DNA of 64,000 nt from Aquidulcibacter paucihalophilus (GTDB lineage Bacteria > Pseudomonadota > Alphaproteobacteria > Caulobacterales > Aquidulcibacteraceae): contig NZ_NCSQ01000166.1 in the NCBI RefSeq assembly GCF_002105465.1, forward strand, positions 22,415 through 86,414, written 5' to 3'. Of the stretch, positions 35,501 to 44,098 are shown in pieces (the first letter of the stretch is position 1; the number at the start of each line of letters is the position of its first letter). The position numbers were made by a program, and so were the translations under genes. The notes beneath the pieces are model-generated. The model worked only from the letters and a program-made list of their open reading frames with translations. It did no database searches and was not told where the DNA came from.

Positions 35501-37065
35501 CCACCCCCGGCGTGACCCTAATCAGCCCACCACCGCACCACGATATCTATTCGATCGAAGATTTGGCCCAACTAATCTACGATTTGAAGCAGATCAATCC
35601 TGAGGCAAAAGTGTGCGTCAAGCTGGTTGCTCAATCGGGTATCGGTGCGGTTGCCGCTGGTGTTGCCAAAGCCAAGGCCGACATCATCCTGATCGCTGGC
35701 AATGTCGGCGGGACTGGAGCCTCACCCCAGACCTCGATCAAATTTGCCGGGATTCCGTGGGAATTGGGACTGGCCGAAGCGCATCAAGTCCTGACGCTCA
35801 ACAATCTACGTGACCATGTGGTGCTGCGCACCGATGGTGGCCTGCGGACGGGCCGAGATATCGTGATGGCGGCTATGTTGGGTGCAGAAGAATTTGGCAT
35901 CGGCACCGCGTCTCTTGTCGCCATGGGCTGTATCATGGTGCGCCAATGCCATTCAAACACCTGTCCTGTCGGCGTGTGCGTGCAAGATGAAGCCCTTCGC
36001 CAACGCTTTACGGGCACGCCGGAAAAAGTCGTCAATCTGATGAGCTTTATTGCCGAAGACGTGCGTGAAATCCTCGCCAGCCTGGGCTTTAAAACCCTGA
36101 ACGAAGTCGTGGGCCGTACCGATCTATTGCGCCAAGTCAGCCGCGGGGCAGCTAACCTTGACGACCTTGACTTAAATCCACTCTTGGTGCGCGTCGAAGG
36201 GGCAAAGCCAACCCGCTTCGGCACCGATAAGCCCCGCGTCGAAGTGCCGGATACGCTGGATGCGCAGATCCTGCGCGACGCTGCGCCCTTCTTTGAGCGT
36301 GGGGAGAAGATGCAATTGGCTTATGGCGTTCGCAATGTGCAACGCGCCATCGGCACACGCTCTTCCAGTGCCATCGTGCGAAAATTCGGCATGGGTGCCC
36401 TACCTGAAGGTCGCTTGACGGTAAGGCTCGAAGGCTCGTGCGGGCAATCCTTAGGGGCCTTTGGAGTCCAAGGCCTGACCTTGGACGTTGTAGGCGATGC
36501 CAACGATTATGTCGGCAAAGGCTTGTCGGGTGCAACTATCGTGCTGCGGCCCCCCTCAGGCTCTGGCTTGAAGCCAGAGGAAAATGCCATCATCGGCAAT
36601 ACGTGCCTCTATGGCGCGACCTCGGGAACATTGCTGGCGTCCGGCCAAGCGGGGGAACGGTTCGCGGTGCGCAATTCCGGCGCTTCTGCTGTCGTAGAAG
36701 GCATGGAGGCCAATGGCTGTGAGTATATGACCGGTGGCCTTGTCATATCTCTTGGGCCTGTTGGTGACAATTTCGCTGCGGGCATGACAGGCGGTATGGC
36801 CTTTGTGTGGGACCCACCCAACCGCTTGCCCAAACTGATCAATCCAGACAGCGTCGTTTGGCGCCGCATTGGTAGTCCTTACTGGGAAAACCAATTCACC
36901 AATCTCCTAGAACGCCATGTACAAGCCACTGGCTCACCCTTAGGCCGGCGTATCTTGGATGATCTGGCCAATGAACTTGGCAATGTCTGGCAAGTCGTGC
37001 CCAAGGAAATGCTGACCCGCTTGGCAGAGCCTTTGGACGCAGAGGCTGCTCTTGCCTCCGCTTAA
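32509..37065 (+). CDS. gltB: glutamate synthase large subunit GltB
   Basis: GltB makes two glutamates from glutamine and 2-oxoglutarate. The 1518-residue chain starts with a 37-residue propeptide; the mature N-terminal nucleophile is C38 in EKDSCGVGLVCAL. The class II amidotransferase domain includes YHQRYSTNTFPQWHLAQPF. The FMN/synthase domain has VSGEGGEDRERY, KPGEGGQLPG and GNVGGTGASPQTS. The iron-sulfur cysteines are in GCIMVRQCHSNTCPVGVC. The C-terminal beta-helix (GXXG repeats) ends the protein. Stop overlaps the convergent galT stop by 4 bases. Confidence 0.97.
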   Translation: MTISFPPTGSSAIDLYLKNRQILTDGNAYNPEDEKDSCGVGLVCALDGKPRRDIVAMALKALKNVWHRGAVDADGKTGDGAGVRVDVPQDFFREQVARTGHSPTDDPICVGMIFLPRTDFGAQETARTIVEREILNFGFYIYGWRQVPVDISVIGEKANATRPEIEQILFYDPRGRSAEELERTLFICRRRIEKRALASSVTGFYVCSFSSKSVIYKGMFLAESIDTFFPDLQNEKFVSAVAIYHQRYSTNTFPQWHLAQPFRMLAHNGEINTVKGNINWMKSHEIPMASEAFGDYQEDVKPIVQAGGSDSAALDNVCEVLVRAGRSAPMAKALLVPEAWAKQENIMKPSHMALYAYCNAVMEPWDGPAALAIYDGRWAVAGMDRNGLRPMRYSVTADGILAVGSETGMCPLDGRVITKKGRVGRGEMLAVDMEKGKLYTHEAIIDKLASAHPYVKWNSNVVNLEARIGPGPEPKLYSRQELLRRQVAAGLTLEELEVVLAPMAEEGKEALGSMGDDSPLAVLSSRYRPLSHFFKQNFSQVTNPPIDPLREERVMSLKTRFKNLGNILAHDETQQDVFVLDSPMLTTGMYDRMVAMLGAGVAFIDCSYDLPEDPDLAGAALRDALDRIKAQAEDAVRAGQSQLVLSDEHQGPGRIAAPMILATGGVHAHLVAKGLRSYCSITVRAAECVDTHYFAVLVGVGATCVNAYLAQEAIADRHARGLLGSLTLNQAVVNYKKAVEAGLLKILSKMGISVISSYRGGYNFEALGLSRALVADFFPGMSSRISGIGLQGIALKAQAIHAKAWEEAVVSLPIGGLYKARASGEPHALEAAQIHQLQTACNTGSYAAYQKYVSLLSGRAPIQLRDLLDFQSTNKAVALEEVESLNEIRKRFNTPGMSLGALSPEAHGTLNVAMNRIGAKSVSGEGGEDRERYKPLPNGDNPNSAVKQVASGRFGVTAEYLNQCREIEIKVAQGAKPGEGGQLPGFKVTEMIARLRHATPGVTLISPPPHHDIYSIEDLAQLIYDLKQINPEAKVCVKLVAQSGIGAVAAGVAKAKADIILIAGNVGGTGASPQTSIKFAGIPWELGLAEAHQVLTLNNLRDHVVLRTDGGLRTGRDIVMAAMLGAEEFGIGTASLVAMGCIMVRQCHSNTCPVGVCVQDEALRQRFTGTPEKVVNLMSFIAEDVREILASLGFKTLNEVVGRTDLLRQVSRGAANLDDLDLNPLLVRVEGAKPTRFGTDKPRVEVPDTLDAQILRDAAPFFERGEKMQLAYGVRNVQRAIGTRSSSAIVRKFGMGALPEGRLTVRLEGSCGQSLGAFGVQGLTLDVVGDANDYVGKGLSGATIVLRPPSGSGLKPEENAIIGNTCLYGATSGTLLASGQAGERFAVRNSGASAVVEGMEANGCEYMTGGLVISLGPVGDNFAAGMTGGMAFVWDPPNRLPKLINPDSVVWRRIGSPYWENQFTNLLERHVQATGSPLGRRILDDLANELGNVWQVVPKEMLTRLAEPLDAEAALASA

Positions 37066-38078
37066 TCGACCCAGACCGTTCGTAAGCGCTCAGCCGCCGC
37101 CTCTGGTGTGAGGTCGCGCTGGGCCATGGCGAGCATTTCAAAGCCCACCATGAATTTCCGCACCGTGGCAGAGCGTAACAGCGGCGGGTAGAAGTGCATG
37201 TGGAACACAAAGCCCGGCGCTGGGCTTTGTGTCGGGCGTTGGTGCAGGCCCATCGTATAAGGGAAGGGCGCGTTGAAGACGCGGTCATAGCTGGCGGTCA
37301 AGCGGCGCAGAACATCGGCTAGATCGCTTTGTTCTTCCGCGCGCAATTCATCCAAGGCTGCGACGGCGCGACGCGGCAGAACCAAGGTCTCAAACGGCCA
37401 AGCCGCCCAAAACGGCACTAAAGCTACAAAATGGGCACTGGAACACAGAATGCGGCTGCCATCTGTTAGCTCACGTTCCAAATAGTCCATCAGAAGGGCG
37501 GTACCGTTCTTATCGAACCAAGCCGCCTGCCGTCCAACCTCGGTCGCTAGTTCGTTCGGAATGCTAGAGGTCGCCCAAATCTGACCATGGGGGTGAGGGT
37601 TGCTGGCCCCCATCATTGCGCCACGATTTTCAAATATGGTTACGGAGGCTAAGTCCGGGCGCGCCGACAGCTCCTGCCACTGCGCTGTCCAGACGTGTAC
37701 CACAGAGGCGATCTCGTCCCGCGTCATGCTGGCCATGGTCTTAGAATGGTCGGGCGTGTAGCAAATGACACGGCAGACACCGGTCTCAGGCTCTGTCACC
37801 AAGACAGGATCAGACGTCTGGCCCGCCTCACCATCTGGTGCCAATAGTGCGGGGAAGTCATTGTCGAATACCCACACACCGTCATAGGTGGGATTGATCA
37901 CCCCACCGACGCGCGCATTGCCCGCACAGAGATAGCAAGCGGGATCATGGGCGAAGCCAGACGGGGGTGTGCTGTCGCCCGTCTCACCCTGCCACGGCCG
38001 ACCCATCCGGTGGGGGGAAACCAGCACCCACTCACCTGTAAGCAAATTCTGTCGCCGATGTGGTTTTTGGCCCTTCAT
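37062..38078 (-). CDS. galT: galactose-1-phosphate uridylyltransferase GalT
   Basis: GalT swaps UMP from UDP-glucose to galactose-1-phosphate in the Leloir pathway. The 338 residues have a zinc-type CYLC pair, VFDNDFPALL, and the active site ASNPHPHGQIW with the uridylylated histidine. The C-terminal block MGLHQRPTQSP and FHMHFYPPLLRS is typical. The start overlaps the galK stop by 4 bases, so galK-galT are one unit. Confidence 0.95.
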   Translation of the reverse strand: MKGQKPHRRQNLLTGEWVLVSPHRMGRPWQGETGDSTPPSGFAHDPACYLCAGNARVGGVINPTYDGVWVFDNDFPALLAPDGEAGQTSDPVLVTEPETGVCRVICYTPDHSKTMASMTRDEIASVVHVWTAQWQELSARPDLASVTIFENRGAMMGASNPHPHGQIWATSSIPNELATEVGRQAAWFDKNGTALLMDYLERELTDGSRILCSSAHFVALVPFWAAWPFETLVLPRRAVAALDELRAEEQSDLADVLRRLTASYDRVFNAPFPYTMGLHQRPTQSPAPGFVFHMHFYPPLLRSATVRKFMVGFEMLAMAQRDLTPEAAAERLRTVWVD

Positions 38079-39193
38079 GCCACTTCTCCGGCACCAGCGG
38101 CTGCCCGAACAACAAAAGCCCCAGGTCTTTGGCCCAAATAGGCGGAATAGGTCTCCAAAATGGACTCCAGCGCCGTGGCAGCACGATCTGGCTCCACTAA
38201 AGCAATGATGGAACCGCCAAAGCCACCACCCATCATGCGCGCACCATAAACACCTTCCGTGGCTTGAGCCAAAGCAGTTAAGCGATCCACTTCGGGGGTA
38301 GAGACTTCCATATCTGCTGACAGACTGGCATGGCTGGCATTCAGAAGGCGGCCGAGCTCGGTCAAGTTACCTTGTACCAGAGCATCCTCTGCCTTTCGGG
38401 TACGGGCAATCTCGGTTAATACATGGCGCGCGCGTTTCAATGGATTGCCGCTCAACTGATTGAGTGCGGCTAGGTCTGTCACTTCGGCCAAGAGAGGTAC
38501 GCCCAAGGTCGCGGCTGCAGCTTCGCAATCGGCCCGCCGGCTGGCATAGCCGCCGCTGGTGTGCTGATGCTTGACCCCTGAATCTACGATCAAGAAGCAG
38601 GCTGTAGAAGGCAGCGGGATCGGCTGGTAGGCCAGGGTAGCACAATCCAGCATCAAGGCATGGCCCTCCACACCGCAGGCGCTGGCGAACTGATCCATTA
38701 TGCCGCACGCCATGCCAACATAGGTGTTTTCAGCCGCTTGGGCGATCTGAGCAAGGTCCTTGCTCGTCACCGTGCCCCCACTCAAGGCTAGACCTATCGC
38801 GACTTCGAGGGCAGCTGACGATGAAACCCCGGCACCCATCGGCACGTCCGAGGCAATAGCAAGGTCATGGCCCTGCACCTGGTGGCCTGCGTCGCGCAAA
38901 GCAAAGGCAACGCCAGCCACATAATCGCGCCAGTCGCCCTGCTTTACAAAATGATCCAATGGCAATTCGCTTTGGCCCAAATCGCTGCTAACCCGCAGAA
39001 CGTTAAGACCATTCGGGCGCGCCGCGACCCAACAGGCAAAGTCGATCGCGGCAGGCATGACTTTACCGCCTGCATAATCCACATGCTCACCAATGATATT
39101 GATCCGCCCCGGCGCACGGAAAAGCCTTGGCGTAGCGTCAAAAGCATCCTTAAAGCGTGCGAGAGCGATTTGAGACTGAGTTGGGTTCTGCAT
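38075..39193 (-). CDS. galK: galactokinase GalK
   Basis: GalK phosphorylates galactose. The 372 residues carry the three GHMP motifs: PGRINIIGEHVDYAGG near the N-terminus, PMGAGVSSSAALEVAIGLAL in the middle, and GARMMGGGFGGSIIAL near the end. The frame is open from a TTG at 39229; the ATG at 39193 is preferred. Its start is 50 bases from the divergent beta-galactosidase start, so both genes share one short control region. No galE or galM lies alongside. Confidence 0.94.
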   Translation of the reverse strand: MQNPTQSQIALARFKDAFDATPRLFRAPGRINIIGEHVDYAGGKVMPAAIDFACWVAARPNGLNVLRVSSDLGQSELPLDHFVKQGDWRDYVAGVAFALRDAGHQVQGHDLAIASDVPMGAGVSSSAALEVAIGLALSGGTVTSKDLAQIAQAAENTYVGMACGIMDQFASACGVEGHALMLDCATLAYQPIPLPSTACFLIVDSGVKHQHTSGGYASRRADCEAAAATLGVPLLAEVTDLAALNQLSGNPLKRARHVLTEIARTRKAEDALVQGNLTELGRLLNASHASLSADMEVSTPEVDRLTALAQATEGVYGARMMGGGFGGSIIALVEPDRAATALESILETYSAYLGQRPGAFVVRAAAGAGEVA

Positions 39194-39243
39194 GGGAACA
39201 CCGCTAGGTTTATTTCGGCACGCTGCCAAGATGGAAAACGGAC

Positions 39244-41184
39244 ATGAAGCTAGGCGTTTGCTATTACCCTGAACATTGGCCTGAAGCTATGTGGGCTGAA
39301 GACGCCAAGCGCATGGCCGAAATCGGCATTACCCAAGTGCGGATTGGAGAGTTTGCGTGGAGCCGGATTGAGCCGACGCCTGGCACTTTTGAGTGGGGCT
39401 GGCTGGATCGGGCGATTGAATCCTTGCACCAAAACGGCCTGCATATTGTTTTGGGCACACCGACCGCAACCCCGCCAAAATGGTTGATCGATGCGCACCC
39501 CGATGTTTTGGCTGTCGATGCACATGGTAGACCTCGCCATTTTGGCTCGCGGCGACATTATTGTTTCTCAAGCCTGACATACCGCGCCGAATGTGCCCGG
39601 ATTGTTGAGGTTTTAGCCAGGCGCTATGGCAATCACCCTGCGATTGTGGCGTGGCAGACTGATAATGAATATGGCTGTCACGATACGATTATCTCCTATT
39701 CTACATCCGCCCGTGCGGCCTTTCGCGTCTGGCTGGCCGCAAAGTATACCAAGATTGAAGCCCTGAATCAGGCTTGGGGCAATGTGTTTTGGAGTATGGA
39801 ATATCGTAGCTTTGAGGAGATTGATCCTCCGGTTGAGACTGTCACCGAGGCCAATCCAGCCCATCGCCAAGACTGGGCGCGCTTTGCCAGCGATGAAGTC
39901 GCTGCCTTTGACCGCGTGCAGACCGATATCCTGCGAGCCCACAGTCCGGGAAAGGATGTGCTGCACAATTATATGGGCATGTTCACCGCTTTTGATCATT
40001 TCAAGCTCGGCGAGCAATTGGATGTGGCCGCTTGGGATTCTTATCCCTTAGGCTTTTTAGAGCAGGCTTGGTGGCCGGATGCCACCAAAGAGCGTTTCCT
40101 ACGTCAAGGCCATCCAGACTTCACTGCTTTCCACCACGACCTCTATCGTGGCGTGGGTCGGGGCCGCTGGCAGGTCATCGAGCAACAGCCAGGTCCCGTG
40201 AATTGGGCTCCTTGGAACCCAGCCCCATTGCCCGGCATGGTGCGCGCATGGACGTGGGAGGCTTTAGCCCATGGGGCCGAATGCGTCTCTTACTTCCGCT
40301 GGCGGCAAGCGCCGTTTGCACAAGAACAAATGCATGCGGGCCTGTTGCGACCCGACAGCGCAGAAGCCGAAGCAGCCCGTGAAGCCCGCCAAGTTGCGGC
40401 AGAACTCCAAGCAGTCACTGGGGCCATCACGATCCAAGCACCAGTCGCCCTTTTGTTTGATTATGAAGCTATTTGGGCCAACCAGATCCAGCCGCAAGGC
40501 CGGGACTATCGCGGGCTGGAACTTCTGATCCACTTCTATAGCGCGGCGCGCCGGTTGGGCTTGTCGGTTGATGTGGTGCACCCAAGTGCCGATCTCGGGG
40601 GCTATCAGTTGATCCTCTGTCCCTTGCAGATTTTCTGGCCAGAAGGATTGAGCGCAAAGATTAAGGCCAGTGGTGCGGCCTGTGTGTTGGGGCCGCGCGC
40701 GGGCTCAAAAACCCAAGATTTCCAAATCCCTGCTAATCTCGCCCCAGGCTTGGCGCAAGAGCTGATCCCCCTGGTTGTCAACCGTGTTGAAAGTTTGCGT
40801 CCGGGTCATGTGGAACAGGCTGGCCCTTATAGGGTGACACGTTGGCTGGAGCATATCCAAACCGACCTCGTGCCCGAAGCCAAGACAGCGAGCGGGCATG
40901 GCATTTGGTATCATGCCGACAAAGTCGACTATCTGGCCTGCTGGCCGGATGCGGCGCTTCTCGATGCAGTACTGCGGCGGCGCTGCGAAACCCTTGGCAT
41001 CGCCGCGTTGGACCTGCCCGATGGCCTGCGCTTGCGCCAACGGGGCGAGTTTATGTTTGCACTCAATTATGAGGCCGAGGCCGTGAACTTAGGCGATCAT
41101 GTCCCCGAGGCCGATCGTTTTGACTATGTTATCGGGGGCCCAAGCTTGGCCGCAGCGGGCGTTGCGGCTTGGCGGATTACGTAA
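39244..41184 (+). CDS. GH42 beta-galactosidase
   Basis: A 646-residue family 42 glycoside hydrolase. The TIM barrel starts MKLGVCYYPEHWPEAMWAED. The acid/base glutamate is in VAWQTDNEYGCH and the nucleophile in QVIEQQPGPVNWAPWNP, the two family signatures. The trimerisation and C-terminal beta domains follow (FDYEAIWANQIQPQG). No signal peptide is visible, so it should act on imported galactosides in the cytoplasm. It is divergent from galK-galT, and its 3' end overlaps folC by 8 bases. Confidence 0.95.
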   Translation: MKLGVCYYPEHWPEAMWAEDAKRMAEIGITQVRIGEFAWSRIEPTPGTFEWGWLDRAIESLHQNGLHIVLGTPTATPPKWLIDAHPDVLAVDAHGRPRHFGSRRHYCFSSLTYRAECARIVEVLARRYGNHPAIVAWQTDNEYGCHDTIISYSTSARAAFRVWLAAKYTKIEALNQAWGNVFWSMEYRSFEEIDPPVETVTEANPAHRQDWARFASDEVAAFDRVQTDILRAHSPGKDVLHNYMGMFTAFDHFKLGEQLDVAAWDSYPLGFLEQAWWPDATKERFLRQGHPDFTAFHHDLYRGVGRGRWQVIEQQPGPVNWAPWNPAPLPGMVRAWTWEALAHGAECVSYFRWRQAPFAQEQMHAGLLRPDSAEAEAAREARQVAAELQAVTGAITIQAPVALLFDYEAIWANQIQPQGRDYRGLELLIHFYSAARRLGLSVDVVHPSADLGGYQLILCPLQIFWPEGLSAKIKASGAACVLGPRAGSKTQDFQIPANLAPGLAQELIPLVVNRVESLRPGHVEQAGPYRVTRWLEHIQTDLVPEAKTASGHGIWYHADKVDYLACWPDAALLDAVLRRRCETLGIAALDLPDGLRLRQRGEFMFALNYEAEAVNLGDHVPEADRFDYVIGGPSLAAAGVAAWRIT

Positions 41185-42457
41185 GGGACGGGCCCTCGGC
41201 CAAAACATCGCCAGCCAGATAGAGCGAGCCGCAGATCAGCACACGGGCAGGTCTGCTGCTTTGCGCCAAGGCCGATCTCAATCCATCCATGGGTGTGTCG
41301 GCAGGCTTAGCGTCAAAGCCCATCGCGCGCGCCAATTCTGCGAGCTCAGACGGTGCGCGGCCGGCATCGGATGTGCGGATTGGCACGGTAATGACCTCAG
41401 GCTTCAAAGTTTGAAAGGCTTGGAAAAAGCCAGTGGGGTCTTTGGTGCCCAATTGGCCTGTGATCAGCACCAATCGGCGCCAGTCTTTGGCTTGAAGACT
41501 CGCCATATAGGATGCCGCCGCCGCCGCACCATGTGGGTTGTGACCGCCGTCCAACCAAAGCTCTGCCCCCGCCGCCAAGGCCATTTCAGCGTAGGGCCCA
41601 GTTTGCAGGCGCTGCATCCGGGCAGGCCAACTGACTCGTTGCACACCTGTCGCGATTGCACCTTCATCCAAGCCATAGAGGGTCATGGCCACAGCTGCGG
41701 CCCCCGCATTTTCGAACTGATGGTGCCCGGGCAGGCCAGGTAAGGGCAAATCTAACAAGCGGTCTTGCATTTGCACAATCAGGCGGCCGCGCTCAGGATA
41801 GCAATCCCAATCCCGCCCAAAGACTAGAAGGGGTACCCCCAAAGCTTCGGCGCGCCGCTCAATCACAGCTAGTGCTTCGTCGGCTTGGCGGGAGACCACG
41901 CACGGGATGTGCGGCTTTAAAATGCCAGCCTTTTCTCCCGCAATCTTGGCCAAAGTATCACCCAGCATTTCCTTATGGTCGAAATCGACTGGGGTGATGA
42001 TGGTCAGCTTTGGTTTGGTGACGATATTGGTGGCATCCAAGCGCCCGCCAAGGCCGACCTCTAACAAAGTCAGGTCCGCTATGGTCTCGCTAAAGGCGAC
42101 AAAGGCAGCAACTGTTTCAGCCTCAAACACGGTCAGCGGGATTTGGTTGCTCAAGGCTTGGATCCGCTGACCGATTTCCAAAAGGGCTTCTTCGCCGATA
42201 AGTTGACCAGCAATCCGCCAACGCTCATGAATCGTGACCAGATGCGGCGACGTATAGGCGTGGACGGAAAGGCCACCAGCCTCGGCCATGGCGCGCAAGA
42301 AGGCGACAGTGGAGCCTTTGCCATTGGTACCCGCGACATGAATAACAGGTGGGATCAAATCTTGCGGGCGGCCCAGGGCCTCGAGGGCTGCAGCAACGCG
42401 CGCAAGTCCCAAATCAATCTTCCGAGGGAAACTATAGAATAAGTCAGCAGCATTCAT
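41177..42457 (-). CDS. folC: bifunctional folylpolyglutamate/dihydrofolate synthase FolC
   Basis: FolC adds glutamate to dihydropteroate and polyglutamate tails to folates. The 426 residues show the ATP loop HVAGTNGKGSTVAFLRAM, YTSPHLVTIHERWRI, LLEVGLGGRLDATN and the C-terminal LDGGHNPHGAAA. It starts 4 bases after the PKHD hydroxylase stop on the same strand, so it may be read from that gene's iron-type promoter as well as its own. accD, its common partner, is absent. Confidence 0.95.
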   Translation of the reverse strand: MNAADLFYSFPRKIDLGLARVAAALEALGRPQDLIPPVIHVAGTNGKGSTVAFLRAMAEAGGLSVHAYTSPHLVTIHERWRIAGQLIGEEALLEIGQRIQALSNQIPLTVFEAETVAAFVAFSETIADLTLLEVGLGGRLDATNIVTKPKLTIITPVDFDHKEMLGDTLAKIAGEKAGILKPHIPCVVSRQADEALAVIERRAEALGVPLLVFGRDWDCYPERGRLIVQMQDRLLDLPLPGLPGHHQFENAGAAAVAMTLYGLDEGAIATGVQRVSWPARMQRLQTGPYAEMALAAGAELWLDGGHNPHGAAAAASYMASLQAKDWRRLVLITGQLGTKDPTGFFQAFQTLKPEVITVPIRTSDAGRAPSELAELARAMGFDAKPADTPMDGLRSALAQSSRPARVLICGSLYLAGDVLAEGPSLT

Positions 42458-42461
42458 GGGA

Positions 42462-43121
42462 TCAGGATCGGCTCAATAGGCGTATCAGATTGGCTTCGGC
42501 CTTCTGTAGCGTCAGGCGTACCATGGGATCAACTTCGGGCATAAGCGCAAGGCTGGCACGCACCTGGGCTAGGTCAAACAAAGCCTCGCGCCCTTCGGCG
42601 GACAAAACCCGGCTCTCAATCCAGCCGACCACCGCTAAACGCTCCCCGCGTGTGACAGGCTCAACTTCATGTAATGTTGTGGAGGGATACAGCACCAAAC
42701 TTCCGGCCGGCAGCTTAATGGTTTGCCGACCCGCAGGCTGTTCAACGCAGAGAGCACCCCCGTCATAGCTATCCGGATCTGACAGAAACAAAGTGAAAGA
42801 CAGATCTGATCTTACCCCATTCATAAACGCATTGTCGACGTGGAGGCCATAGGCCATGCCTGTCTGATAACGCGAGATCAGGATTGGTCCGTAAGACTTA
42901 ATCTGGGCAGCGGCTTGAAACACATCATGGCGTTGCAAGGCACGCTGCACAAAGTCAATTAGGGCGTCTGCCGCTGTTCCTTTGGCCTGCTGGTTGTTTT
43001 TCACCGCTTTCGCCAAGGCCCCCGCGGTGGCCTTCCCATCGATAAAGGATAGGGTTTCAACCTCGGACCTCACGCGCTCTAGGTCTTCGGGTCCCAGAAT
43101 TTGATCCATAGTAATTAACAT
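42462..43121 (-). CDS. PKHD-type Fe(II)/2-oxoglutarate dioxygenase (PiuC/YbiX-like)
   Basis: The 219 residues match the PKHD hydroxylase family (PiuC/YbiX). The iron ligands are H and D in YGLHVDNAFM and the distal H in STTLHEVEPVTRGERLAVVGW, with the 2-oxoglutarate arginine close by. In many bacteria such genes sit next to siderophore receptors and are iron-repressed; the substrate is unknown. The ATG 43121 is chosen (AGGTAGGG just upstream); a GTG at 43127 is an alternative. A Fur-box-like palindrome lies 13 bases upstream. No TonB receptor is adjacent. Confidence 0.85.
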   Translation of the reverse strand: MLITMDQILGPEDLERVRSEVETLSFIDGKATAGALAKAVKNNQQAKGTAADALIDFVQRALQRHDVFQAAAQIKSYGPILISRYQTGMAYGLHVDNAFMNGVRSDLSFTLFLSDPDSYDGGALCVEQPAGRQTIKLPAGSLVLYPSTTLHEVEPVTRGERLAVVGWIESRVLSAEGREALFDLAQVRASLALMPEVDPMVRLTLQKAEANLIRLLSRS

Positions 43122-43133
43122 CAGCACCCTACC

Positions 43134-43148
43134 TGCAAACGACTTGCA
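43134..43148. promoter_or_regulatory. Fur-box-like inverted repeat
   Basis: TGCAA-ACGAC-TTGCA, perfect 5-bp arms, in the gap between the PKHD gene and the divergent lipoprotein gene. The GCAA...TTGC layout resembles alphaproteobacterial iron-regulator sites. Control of both genes by iron is inference. Confidence 0.5.
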
Positions 43149-43207
43149 TTTTCATCTAGCCTCGGTCACACTCACAAAATAGTGTTTTTCGCAGCAAGGA
43201 AGTAGAT

Positions 43208-44062
43208 ATGATTGAGTTCAAGCCCCGCATGTGGACCCTCATGGGTGTCAGCGCAATGGCTTTGGTCGGCGTGGCCGCGTGCCAGCCTGGCGGCGAAGGC
43301 GGAACGTCAGCAGTTGATGGCGAAAAGGCTGCCGCTTCCAGCAAAGCAGGTGAAGGTGAAGGCGAAGGGGCAAAACCAACTCCCGCTCCGGCGGCTGCGA
43401 GTGCAGGTGGAGAGAGTGGTGAAGCCGGTGCTGCAAACGCTTATTCCAATGTCGACGCCGCTTCGTGGCTTGGCCTGCGCGTCACGCATTTGAGTGGCTT
43501 CTTGCTGGTCGCGCAAAAGTCTTTTGCGGCTGGTCAAGTCGATGAAGCTTCGGTCTTGATTTCTCAAGGACTCTTGGAAGTCTATCAGCCAGATGCGGCG
43601 GAACTGGATTCAAAGGCCAAAAATTTAAAGCCCGCCTATGACGCCGTCGTCGCGGCGATTGATGGCAAAAAGGCCAAGGCAGAAATTGAAGCAGCCTTTG
43701 CCACAGCCTTCAAAGTGACCCAAGCCGCACAAACCAGTTCTGCGGCCTCTGATACTGATGTGATTAAGGGGATGTTGGGCATTGCTTCAGGTCTCTATAG
43801 CGGCGTTGTTCATCCAAATGGTAATGACCCAACGGAGTACCAGCACGCCTTTGGCGCTGTCCTTGCTGCTGAGCAGGCTTTCAAGAGCGCCCAAAGCAAA
43901 CTTGGAAACAAGGATGAAAAGCGTACGGCGCAATTGGCTAAGGATATAGCTGCCCTGGTGGCCTTATTCCCCGGCGTGACCATCCCTGACGCCCCAGCGG
44001 CTACCGCGGCTGTGACGGCTGCGGCGTCGCGTGCCGAATTGACTCTGTCGGGAATCCGCTAG
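43208..44062 (+). CDS. putative outer-membrane lipoprotein, unknown function
   Basis: The 284 residues start with a signal peptide ending in the lipobox ALVGVAAC. A flexible linker rich in Gly, Glu, Ala and Pro covers about residues 27-75. The rest is helical and Ala/Lys-rich, with ASWLGLRVTHLSGFLLVAQ and ITEYQHAFGAVL-like stretches. The helical bundle look recalls imelysin-like iron proteins, but no GxHxxE motif is seen, so I do not assign it. It is divergent from the PKHD gene with the Fur-like box between them. I do not recognise the family. Confidence 0.7.
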   Translation: MIEFKPRMWTLMGVSAMALVGVAACQPGGEGGTSAVDGEKAAASSKAGEGEGEGAKPTPAPAAASAGGESGEAGAANAYSNVDAASWLGLRVTHLSGFLLVAQKSFAAGQVDEASVLISQGLLEVYQPDAAELDSKAKNLKPAYDAVVAAIDGKKAKAEIEAAFATAFKVTQAAQTSSAASDTDVIKGMLGIASGLYSGVVHPNGNDPTEYQHAFGAVLAAEQAFKSAQSKLGNKDEKRTAQLAKDIAALVALFPGVTIPDAPAATAAVTAAASRAELTLSGIR

Positions 44063-44098
44063 CCTCTTTCACGAGGCCATCGGAGTCCCCATATCGGG

